A DNA stretch of 5,034 nt from the NCBI GenBank assembly GCA_017610545.1, contig JAFCBV010000119.1:1-5034 (forward strand), given 5' to 3'. Both the position numbers and the translations under genes were made by a program. Below the pieces are notes generated by a model that did no database searches, had not been told where the DNA came from, and was given only the letters and a program-made list of their open reading frames with translations. Source of the DNA: Candidatus Nanohalarchaeota archaeon. GTDB taxonomy: Archaea; EX4484-52; B79-G9. Positions 1-5,034 of the stretch are shown one piece after another (positions within the stretch are counted from its first letter, which is position 1; the number at the start of each line of letters is the position of its first letter).

Positions 1-1229
1 TTTAATAATTTGAGAACTTCGTCTTCTTTGAGTATTGAACATAGTTTTTCGTATTCTGTGTTTCTTTTTTGCATCACTTGCTCGATTTCGTTGCTTCTTG
101 CTTCAACTGACCGGGTCGTGTTTTTTAGTGCGTCAATACTTTCATTTTGAAGCTGTGTCTGTTTTTCAAGAGCGTCTGTGGTGCTTTTTGCAACTCTTTT
201 TTCAAGCGTCATGTTGAGGTCTTCAACATTTTTGCTGATTTTGCTGTATTCTTTCTGAATGTTTGAGCATGTGTTTTGAATTTCTGTTCTTTCTTTTTTT
301 AGAGTGTCCTCTGCAGCGTTGATACTGCTGCTAAGTTCATTGCGTTGTTTCTTTATGCATTCTTCAAAACTATTTTTTGTACTTATAAGTTCTTTTCTGG
401 CAATGCCTACTTCACTGAATGCCTTTTTTCCAAGTTCCTGTGCGGCTTTGAGGGGTTTTATTTTTTCTTCTGTAATGTAAAGCTGATTTCTAAGAGAACC
501 TACAAGATTTTCTAGCTTTTTGTCTGCATCCCGCAAAGTGTCAACTTGTGTTGAAAGAAGGGATGTCTTGACATGCATTGTTTCAAGGTCTTCTATTTTT
601 TTTTGGATCATTGCAAGATCATTGTCTCTTTTTTTGAGTGTGTTTCTTGCGCTTGATGCAAGGTCTGCGAAGTTTTTATCAATTTCCAGAAATGCTTTTT
701 TTAGTTCCTCGTATTTTGAGTTGAGTGCTTCAAAAGACTCTGCATCTGCTTTACCCATGCGCACAGACTGTATGTCTGCCCTAAGCAAATCAAGGTCTTT
801 TGAGCTTGCGCTTATGTTTTGCGCAATATTTTCTTTTTGGGTAATACACTGTCCGTTTGTTTTTTTGCCAATTGTTTTGACGGCATCAGAAAGAAGCTCA
901 AGTTTCTCGGACATTGTGCCAACATCATCTTCAAGAAGGCTAAGTGTGTCTTTTGTTTGCATGCTCTCGAGGCGGTCAATGATTTCCCGGTCTTCGACTT
1001 CACGTATTTTTGACTGTATGTCTAGTATGTGATTGAGATTTTCTTTCATTTCCTTAAGGTTTTTTGTAGAGCCAACGGTCCTGTTTATTGTGTTTACAGA
1101 ATCTTCCAGAATGACAACCCTTTTTTCAAAATCAAGCTCTGCGAGTTTTTTCTGGTTTTTGATGTCGAAGAGTTCATCTGAAAGAGAAGAAAGCCTTTTT
1201 TCAACATCCGGTTTCTGCTGATTGAACAT
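1..1229 (-). CDS. Long coiled-coil protein, partial (3' end beyond left edge)
   Basis: Reading the minus strand from ATG at 1229 gives 409 codons without a stop, running off the left edge, so the C-terminus is missing. An in-frame TAA lies six codons upstream of the ATG, which makes this the best start; a weak GAGTGA ribosome-site-like stretch precedes it. The product begins MFNQQKPDVEKRLSSLSDEL and is rich in Lys, Glu, Asp, Leu, Ile, Ser and Asn. Proline occurs only at residues 7 and 259, as expected for long, nearly uninterrupted alpha-helix, and hydrophobic residues recur at heptad-like spacing (for example 98-120, 165-215 and 300-345). I see no signal peptide, membrane segment, Walker A motif or zinc site; four isolated Cys (128, 291, 321, 397) do not pair as a motif. 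The family is not recognised. Structural, cytoskeletal or SMC-like roles are possible, and the missing C-terminus may hold the telling domain. The gene is divergent from rqcH. Confidence 0.85.
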   Translation of the reverse strand, partial: MFNQQKPDVEKRLSSLSDELFDIKNQKKLAELDFEKRVVILEDSVNTINRTVGSTKNLKEMKENLNHILDIQSKIREVEDREIIDRLESMQTKDTLSLLEDDVGTMSEKLELLSDAVKTIGKKTNGQCITQKENIAQNISASSKDLDLLRADIQSVRMGKADAESFEALNSKYEELKKAFLEIDKNFADLASSARNTLKKRDNDLAMIQKKIEDLETMHVKTSLLSTQVDTLRDADKKLENLVGSLRNQLYITEEKIKPLKAAQELGKKAFSEVGIARKELISTKNSFEECIKKQRNELSSSINAAEDTLKKERTEIQNTCSNIQKEYSKISKNVEDLNMTLEKRVAKSTTDALEKQTQLQNESIDALKNTTRSVEARSNEIEQVMQKRNTEYEKLCSILKEDEVLKLL

Positions 1230-1260
1230 TATTTCACTCAGGTCTTATTTATTGCCGCTA

Positions 1261-1275
1261 GCTAATATATTTTTT
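1261..1275 (-). promoter_or_regulatory. TATA-like box of the coiled-coil gene
   Basis: On the minus strand the sequence AAAAATATATTAG resembles an archaeal TATA box. Its centre lies about 39 nt upstream of the ATG at 1229. With the usual spacing of about 25 nt from box to transcription start, the leader would be roughly 15 nt, just enough for the weak GAGTGA element (about 1233-1240). The call rests on composition and spacing only, in a region that is AT-rich throughout. Confidence 0.4.
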
Positions 1276-1349
1276 GCACGTTTTTTCAATAAACAGTTTA
1301 TTTCTGTGGTGAAGTGAGATATTTATATATCAATATATGTTGAGTAGTA

Positions 1350-1358
1350 ATATATAAT
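1350..1358 (+). promoter_or_regulatory. TATA-like box of rqcH (leaderless)
   Basis: The sequence ATATATAAT is centred about 25 nt upstream of the ATG at 1379. In archaea this spacing places the transcription start at or next to the start codon, so the mRNA would be leaderless. The stretch between box and ATG (ending CATCTTTTCTT) has no purine-rich Shine-Dalgarno sequence, which agrees with this. Purine-rich GAGTAGTAA just upstream could serve as a weak BRE. Experimental start mapping is lacking. Confidence 0.55.
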
Positions 1359-1378
1359 TAATCAAACCATCTTTTCTT

Positions 1379-3295
1379 ATGAAGGCTGAGATGACCTCTA
1401 TTGATATCGCGTTCGCGCTTAGAGAGATGGAATCGCTGGTTGGTGCGCGCGTTGAAAAAGTGTTTCAGGAAGGCCACCAGATACACTTTGCATTGCACTT
1501 GCCCGGTAGGGGTGGGCGCACGCTTTTGGCAGGAGATGGCATGTTATTTTTGTCAGAGGCCACTCCGCCGCATGCGAAAGTTCCGACAAGCTTTGCAATG
1601 TATTTGCGGAAATATCTTAAGGGAAAACGGATAAACAAGGTGGTTCAGCAGGGATTTGACCGGATTGTCGCACTTGAGTTTGACGGCGCAAAGATGATAT
1701 TTGAGCTTTTCCGTGACGGCAATGCGCTTTTTGTTTCGCCTGATGGACAAATACTCTCGCTTCTTGTCCGAGAGCGGTGGAAGGACCGAACCCTGAAAAA
1801 AGGCGAGACATACAATATGAACCCATTTGAAATTTCTCTTGAAGAATTTTCATCTGCCATGAAAAACGAGAAGCAGATTGTTGCGTTTCTCGCGCGGGAA
1901 ATGTCTTTTGGAGGCACATATGCAGAGGAAGTGTGTGCTCGCGCAGGCATAGAAAAATCAACACCATGCAATGCAATATCTTCTAAGGATGTCGAATTGC
2001 TGCTTAATACAGTAAAATGCATGCTCAACGAGAGCGTTGCGCCATTCATTATAAGCGAGGGAGAAAAGCGGATTGATGTTGTGCCAATTCACCTCAAAAA
2101 ATACGAGGGGTTTTCTGAAACTAAGTTTTCTTCATTTAACAGCGCGCTTGAGGAGTATTTTTTATCGGGCATGAATGTAAAAGAAGAGGAAAAGACAAAA
2201 AAAGAGAAGATGACGCGGGAGAAGAAGATTCTTGTCCGAAAAAAAGCGCAGGAAGATGCGATTGCACGGCGTGATAAGGAGGCAAGTAATCTTGTGCGCG
2301 CTGCAGAAATTATAAGCGCAAATTATTCTGAATACGAGAGCCTTATTATGGCGGTTCGTGAAAAAGGAATCGGCAAAGCAAAACAGGCGTCAGACAAGGT
2401 AAAAAGCGTTGACAGCAAGAAAAAATTAATTTCAATAGACGCGGGCAATGGAACAACAGTTGAATTGAATATTGAAAAATCTCTTGCTGAAAACATAAAT
2501 GCTATTTACAGCAGATCAAAAATGCTGAAGCAAAAAATGCTGCGCGCGAATGATGCACTCCTTAAGACCGAGGAGCTTCTTCTTATTGAAAAAAGGGAAG
2601 AGCCTTTGCCGCAGAAAAGCCGCATTACAACAGGCCTGCAAAAAAAGGAGTGGTTCCAGAAGTTTCGTTGGTTTCGTTCATCAAACGGATTTCTTGTTGT
2701 TGGCGGGCGCGATGCTACATCAAATGAAGTCCTTATCAAAAAGCACACAGAGAAGAATGATCTTGTGTTTCACACGGATGTTGCAGGCTCTCCGTTTGTT
2801 GTCATAAAGGCATCTGAAACGGAGATTGACAAGAAAACAATTGATGAAACAGCCCAGTTTACGGCGTCGTACTCGCGCGCATGGAAACAGGGTGTCGGGG
2901 CATTGGATGTTTTTTATATATCGCCGGATCAAGTGACAAAGAAAACGCCTTCAGGCGAATACATGGGCCACGGTTCTTTCATGGTGTATGGGAAAAAAAA
3001 CTGGATTAAAACAGAACTTCGCGTTGCAGTATGTTTGTATGAGGGTGCATTTCTTTGCGGCCCTGTGGAGTCTATTACATCAAAAACAGGCAAGTATGTG
3101 CTGTTTGGCCCGGGCACAACACGTGCAGCAGATATCGCCAAAAAAATCAAGGCAGAGTTATTTCAAATATCCAGCAAAGAAGAGCAGGATCTTCTTCGAA
3201 AAATGAGTACAGAAGACATACAGAAGTCTGTGCCATTTGGTTCAGGAGAAATTCTGAAAAACACGTATAAAAAAGGGTATGTGAAAAGGAAATAA
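1379..3295 (+). CDS. rqcH: Archaeal RqcH / Rqc2 / NEMF homologue (NFACT protein), ribosome quality control
   Basis: Complete 638-residue protein, a usual length for archaeal members. The family binds large ribosomal subunits still carrying peptidyl-tRNA after a stall, recruits tRNA and, in bacteria and eukaryotes, drives untemplated C-terminal tailing of the nascent chain. Visible layout: NFACT-N about 1-160, starting MKAEMTSIDI; helix-hairpin-helix about 165-215, with GGTYAEEVCARAGI; a Lys/Glu-rich coiled-coil arm about 265-405; NFACT-R about 424-545, with WFRSSNGFLVVGGRDATSNE and PSGEYMGHGSFMVYGKKN; and an archaeal C-terminal region to 638. The eukaryotic NFACT-C domain is absent. The Asp-Arg pair needed for tailing in bacterial RqcH is present as D94-R95 in GFDRI. 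ATG 1379 is preferred because it includes the conserved MKxEMT start and fits the TATA box; ATG 1391 is a lesser alternative. Family assignment is firm; tailing activity is inferred from homology. Confidence 0.96.
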   Translation: MKAEMTSIDIAFALREMESLVGARVEKVFQEGHQIHFALHLPGRGGRTLLAGDGMLFLSEATPPHAKVPTSFAMYLRKYLKGKRINKVVQQGFDRIVALEFDGAKMIFELFRDGNALFVSPDGQILSLLVRERWKDRTLKKGETYNMNPFEISLEEFSSAMKNEKQIVAFLAREMSFGGTYAEEVCARAGIEKSTPCNAISSKDVELLLNTVKCMLNESVAPFIISEGEKRIDVVPIHLKKYEGFSETKFSSFNSALEEYFLSGMNVKEEEKTKKEKMTREKKILVRKKAQEDAIARRDKEASNLVRAAEIISANYSEYESLIMAVREKGIGKAKQASDKVKSVDSKKKLISIDAGNGTTVELNIEKSLAENINAIYSRSKMLKQKMLRANDALLKTEELLLIEKREEPLPQKSRITTGLQKKEWFQKFRWFRSSNGFLVVGGRDATSNEVLIKKHTEKNDLVFHTDVAGSPFVVIKASETEIDKKTIDETAQFTASYSRAWKQGVGALDVFYISPDQVTKKTPSGEYMGHGSFMVYGKKNWIKTELRVAVCLYEGAFLCGPVESITSKTGKYVLFGPGTTRAADIAKKIKAELFQISSKEEQDLLRKMSTEDIQKSVPFGSGEILKNTYKKGYVKRK

Positions 3296-3315
3296 GTTTG
3301 TTTGGATTCTTGAAA

Positions 3316-3321
3316 TTTTTT
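3316..3321 (+). terminator. T-run downstream of rqcH, possible terminator
   Basis: Six consecutive T residues follow about 20 nt after the rqcH stop codon. Archaeal RNA polymerase often terminates at short T-runs without a hairpin. No convincing stem-loop precedes this one. The position fits rqcH ending before the next promoter, but the run is short. Confidence 0.3.
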
Positions 3322-3356
3322 CCCTATCGCGTGCCGTCAGGGCTGTGAAGAATAGA

Positions 3357-3362
3357 TTTATA
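3357..3362 (+). promoter_or_regulatory. TATA-like box of the small secreted-protein gene
   Basis: TTTATA centred about 25 nt upstream of ATG 3384, with purine-rich GAAGAATAGA just before it as a possible BRE. The spacing again predicts a leaderless transcript starting at ATG 3384 and argues against the upstream GTG at 3345, which would put the promoter inside the coding region. Confidence 0.45.
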
Positions 3363-3383
3363 CTCCTGAAGGTCATTATATTC

Positions 3384-3689
3384 ATGATTTATTCAAAGCT
3401 GTTTTCACTTACAGTAATCATATGCCTCTTAACAGCTTCTTCAGCTTTTGCATTTGAGGCAGCCGGAAGTATTTACAGGATTTCCGGAGATGTCGTTAGC
3501 ACATCAGGGGATGCAAGCGGGGCGCAATTCAAGCTGGTAGAGATGTCTTTTGGCTCTGTTGGCGGGACTTCGGCAGGGACAACATATATGCTTAATCTGG
3601 GCATTGTTTTGTCAAAGAAGTTATCTTTTCTTTTAGTGGCTCCGGTATTTAGCCCGGCAGAAATTCTGGTTCATTTCTGGAGAAAGTGA
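3384..3689 (+). CDS. Small secreted protein with signal peptide, unknown function
   Basis: A 101-residue product from ATG 3384. Residues 1-23 (MIYSKLFSLTVIICLLTASS then AFA) form a typical Sec signal peptide with likely cleavage after AFA, before FEAAGS. Residues 29-73 (from SIYRISGDVVSTSGDASG to YMLNLG) are Ser/Gly/Thr-rich with beta-strand character. They recall, from memory, a module of exported archaeal and bacterial proteins with the pattern FxL...G...GxxSSxxYxLxLGF. The last 28 residues turn hydrophobic with two prolines (LSFLLVAPVFSPAEILVHF) and end WRK, which could be a poor membrane anchor or the remnant of a longer protein. An in-frame GTG at 3345 would add 13 residues and displace the signal peptide; the TATA box at 3357-3362 favours 3384. 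The next gene starts 4 bp after the stop, so the two are probably co-transcribed. The function is not known to me. Confidence 0.7.
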   Translation: MIYSKLFSLTVIICLLTASSAFAFEAAGSIYRISGDVVSTSGDASGAQFKLVEMSFGSVGGTSAGTTYMLNLGIVLSKKLSFLLVAPVFSPAEILVHFWRK

Positions 3690-3693
3690 GTAC

Positions 3694-4281
3694 ATGGGCA
3701 GAAAACGAAAAGGCCAGTGGTTTCTTATAGGGGGCTTTTTTCTCATTATATTTCTTTCATATGCAGTTATGAGCCGCACACAGATAAGCATCGGCTCAGA
3801 CACAATTGCGCGTGATTTTGTTTTTGAAAACATAAAGGACTCTACGCGCTCGGCTCTTTCAGAAATTGTTATGGAAGATACTTCAACACCGTATGTAGAG
3901 GCACATCTTATTGACTGGAAGCATATGATTCAAAACTTTGCACACGCGCGCGCATTGAACCTGAGCGGCTTTATTGTTCTGGGCATACCCTATGATGGGT
4001 TCATAAACGTGAGTATTATAAATTTCTTTCAGCAGGATGTGAAAAATATATCTTTTTCTGTTGGCGTGTCATCAGTTCCTTCATTTGATCTTGCGGACGG
4101 AAACATCACAACAATATATTTTCCGGAAAGCTCAAACTATTTTCTTGTTAACATGAGTTATGATGCGGGCTGGCAGGAAAATATTTGCTTTAATACTACG
4201 AGAAAGGCCTTTTTTATGTATCAAATGCGGCTTGTGAAGCGTGAAGGTATGGAAACACTTCAGCATATTGAATACGGGTAA
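3694..4281 (+). CDS. Pilin-like, membrane-anchored exported protein with six N-glycosylation sequons, unknown function
   Basis: A 195-residue product. The N-terminus MGRKRKGQWFLIGG is a short basic stretch, KGQ, then a hydrophobic helix (about 9-26). This resembles archaeal type IV pilin-like (class III) signal sequences, where a prepilin peptidase would cut after the Gly. The Glu usual at position +5 of mature pilins is absent, so an uncleaved N-terminal anchor is also possible. The remaining 165 or so residues would lie outside the cell. They carry six N-X-S/T sequons (Asn 89, 105, 118, 137, 153, 167), a high density that fits a glycosylated surface protein, and beta-rich stretches such as FSVGVSSVPSFDL. 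GTGAG just before the ATG may act as ribosome site. The gene follows the small secreted-protein gene by 4 bp, and the two likely form an operon. No named family was recognised. Its stop codon abuts that of convergent htpX. Confidence 0.8.
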   Translation: MGRKRKGQWFLIGGFFLIIFLSYAVMSRTQISIGSDTIARDFVFENIKDSTRSALSEIVMEDTSTPYVEAHLIDWKHMIQNFAHARALNLSGFIVLGIPYDGFINVSIINFFQQDVKNISFSVGVSSVPSFDLADGNITTIYFPESSNYFLVNMSYDAGWQENICFNTTRKAFFMYQMRLVKREGMETLQHIEYG

Positions 4282-5034
4282 TTACATTGCCCTAAGCAGG
4301 CGTATGCGCTCGTCAACAGGAGGGTGTGTTGCAAAGATATTGTCCATAAAGCTTTTTTTAGGGTCTGACAAAAACATGTGCGAGACTGCTTCACTTACTT
4401 TCATGTTGCCTTCATTGTATTTCTTTATCTTTTCAAGAGCGGATGCAAGCCCTTCGGGATGGCGCGTCAGCTTTGCCCCGGTGGCATCAGCAAGAAATTC
4501 GCGCTTGCGCGATATTGCAAGCTGGACCATGCGTACAACAATAGGCGCGATGATTGCAAGAAGTATGCCTGCAACAATCAGGAGGCCGCTTCCCTGCCGG
4601 TCGTTGTTTCGGTTTCCTCCGCCAAACCACATTGAGTACATGAACATTTCGCTGAGTATTGCGACAAGCCCGACAAAAACAGCTACAAGCATAGAGAATC
4701 GTATGTCATAGTTTCCTATGTGAGACATCTCGTGCGCAATCACGCCCTCAAGTTCCTGCCTGTTGAGTTTTTGAAGTGCTCCTTCTGTCACTGCAATCAC
4801 GGCATGCTTTGGGTCGCGCCCGGATGCGTATGCGTTTATTTCAGGGGACGGAAGTATGTAGAGTTTTGGCTTTGGTATTCCTGCGGCAATTGCAAGCCCT
4901 TCTGCAACATTGTGGTAGTGCAGGTATTTTTTCGGGTCAGCAGGAATTGCTTTTGTGCTTTTTAGGACGATGTCTGCGCCTTTGTAATATGATATTGTGG
5001 TGTGCATCAAAGTGATTATTATTGAAAATGACAG
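4282..5034 (-). CDS. htpX: HtpX-type membrane zinc metalloprotease (peptidase M48), partial (5' end beyond right edge)
   Basis: The minus-strand frame is open to the right edge and gives 250 residues plus the stop. ATG at 5007 and TTG at 5010 are in-frame codons but are probably internal: the residues before them (LSFSIIIT) look like the end of a membrane helix, and HtpX proteins of about 280-300 residues begin with two such helices, so some 30-50 residues are missing. HtpX is an integral membrane endopeptidase that degrades misfolded membrane proteins, with its zinc site facing the cytoplasm. Counting from the edge: SYYKGADIVL (conserved after helix 2) at about 15-24; the zinc motif HEMSH at 101-105 (bases 4720-4734) with E102 as catalytic base; membrane segments about 112-137 and 149-174; the third zinc ligand E179 in REFLAD; and the conserved tail ATHPPVDERIRLL. 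All expected catalytic residues are present. The substrate and the regulation are not visible here. Confidence 0.94.
   Translation of the reverse strand: MSFSIIITLMHTTISYYKGADIVLKSTKAIPADPKKYLHYHNVAEGLAIAAGIPKPKLYILPSPEINAYASGRDPKHAVIAVTEGALQKLNRQELEGVIAHEMSHIGNYDIRFSMLVAVFVGLVAILSEMFMYSMWFGGGNRNNDRQGSGLLIVAGILLAIIAPIVVRMVQLAISRKREFLADATGAKLTRHPEGLASALEKIKKYNEGNMKVSEAVSHMFLSDPKKSFMDNIFATHPPVDERIRLLRAM
4353..4359 (+). terminator. T-run inside htpX, possible terminator for the exported-protein operon
   Basis: Seven T residues on the plus strand about 70 nt beyond the stop of the pilin-like gene. No spacer lies between that gene and htpX, so plus-strand transcripts must end inside the htpX coding region or run antisense through it. 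This is the nearest long T-run. No stem-loop was identified, and on the opposite strand the same bases encode Lys codons in HtpX, so the run may be coincidental. Confidence 0.22.

Larger units (their letters stand above)
1230..1378. other. Divergent AT-rich intergenic promoter region
   Basis: These 149 bp separate the start codons of the divergent coiled-coil gene (minus) and rqcH (plus). Besides the two boxes listed separately, the region holds further TA-rich elements: an imperfect palindrome GATATTTATATATC at 1318-1331 (12 of 14 positions symmetrical) and AATATATG at 1332-1339. These could be a second TATA box, an operator, or simply low-complexity sequence. No RNA gene or further reading frame was recognised here. 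Confidence 0.5.

Noticed and set aside
520..1032. Plus-strand open frame of 170 codons, with smaller ones at 35-217, 819-1013 and 1033-1221.
   Set aside because: These lie antisense to the long minus-strand coiled-coil frame. Their Ser/Phe/Leu-rich products are what Lys/Glu-rich codons give when read from the other strand, and they have no ribosome site or domain.
1617..2049. Minus-strand open frames inside rqcH.
   Set aside because: They are antisense to a firmly identified conserved gene and show no recognisable protein features.
3345..3383. GTG start at 3345 for the small secreted protein.
   Set aside because: It adds 13 residues before a normal signal peptide and overlaps the TATA-like box; ATG 3384 fits both promoter spacing and signal-peptide length.
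3408..3428. Possible lipoprotein lipobox around the Cys in the signal peptide (TVIIC).
   Set aside because: The residue before the Cys is Ile, not Gly, Ala or Ser, and the Cys lies inside the hydrophobic core, well before the AFA cleavage site.
4241..4711. Plus-strand open frame of 156 codons overlapping the pilin-like gene end and htpX, with others to 5015.
   Set aside because: It is antisense to htpX, whose catalytic motifs are intact, and its product is low-complexity with no domain.
1..5034. CRISPR arrays, insertion sequences, tRNA or rRNA genes, and toxin-antitoxin pairs.
   Set aside because: No regularly spaced repeats, transposase motifs, cloverleaf candidates or paired small toxin genes were seen on reading both strands.

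Overview
The window most probably comes from an archaeon, and the style of the genes points towards a DPANN-type lineage (Woesearchaeota, Pacearchaeota or a relative). The lineage is an inference. The support is: an archaeal-form Rqc2/NEMF (RqcH) protein with the N-terminus MKAEMTSIDI and no C-terminal NFACT-C extension; TATA-like boxes about 25 nt upstream of start codons that lack a Shine-Dalgarno sequence, as in leaderless archaeal transcripts; and a small membrane-anchored exported protein beginning MGRKRKGQWFLIGG, a pilin-like N-terminus common in these genomes. No RNA gene or other taxonomic marker is present.

Layout from left to right. (1) Positions 1-1229, minus strand: the 5' part of a long coiled-coil gene that runs off the left edge, 409 codons without a stop. 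(2) 1230-1378: a 149-bp, very AT-rich divergent promoter region. (3) 1379-3295, plus strand: a complete rqcH/NEMF gene. (4) 3296-3383: a short spacer with a T-run and a TATA-like box. (5) 3384-3689 and 3694-4281, plus strand: two small genes for exported or membrane-anchored proteins, 4 bp apart and probably co-transcribed. (6) 4282-5034, minus strand: an HtpX-type (M48) membrane metalloprotease lacking its 5' end at the right edge. Its stop codon directly abuts that of the preceding plus-strand gene.

Two genes belong to protein quality control: RqcH acts on stalled large ribosomal subunits, and HtpX cleaves damaged membrane proteins. They are convergent and separated by two envelope genes, so their proximity alone does not show a shared pathway. 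The coiled-coil gene is divergent from rqcH and could be co-regulated through the shared promoter region. I found no CRISPR array, insertion sequence, tRNA, rRNA or clear defence system. The least explained parts are the coiled-coil protein and the exported pair, the second member of which carries six N-glycosylation sequons.
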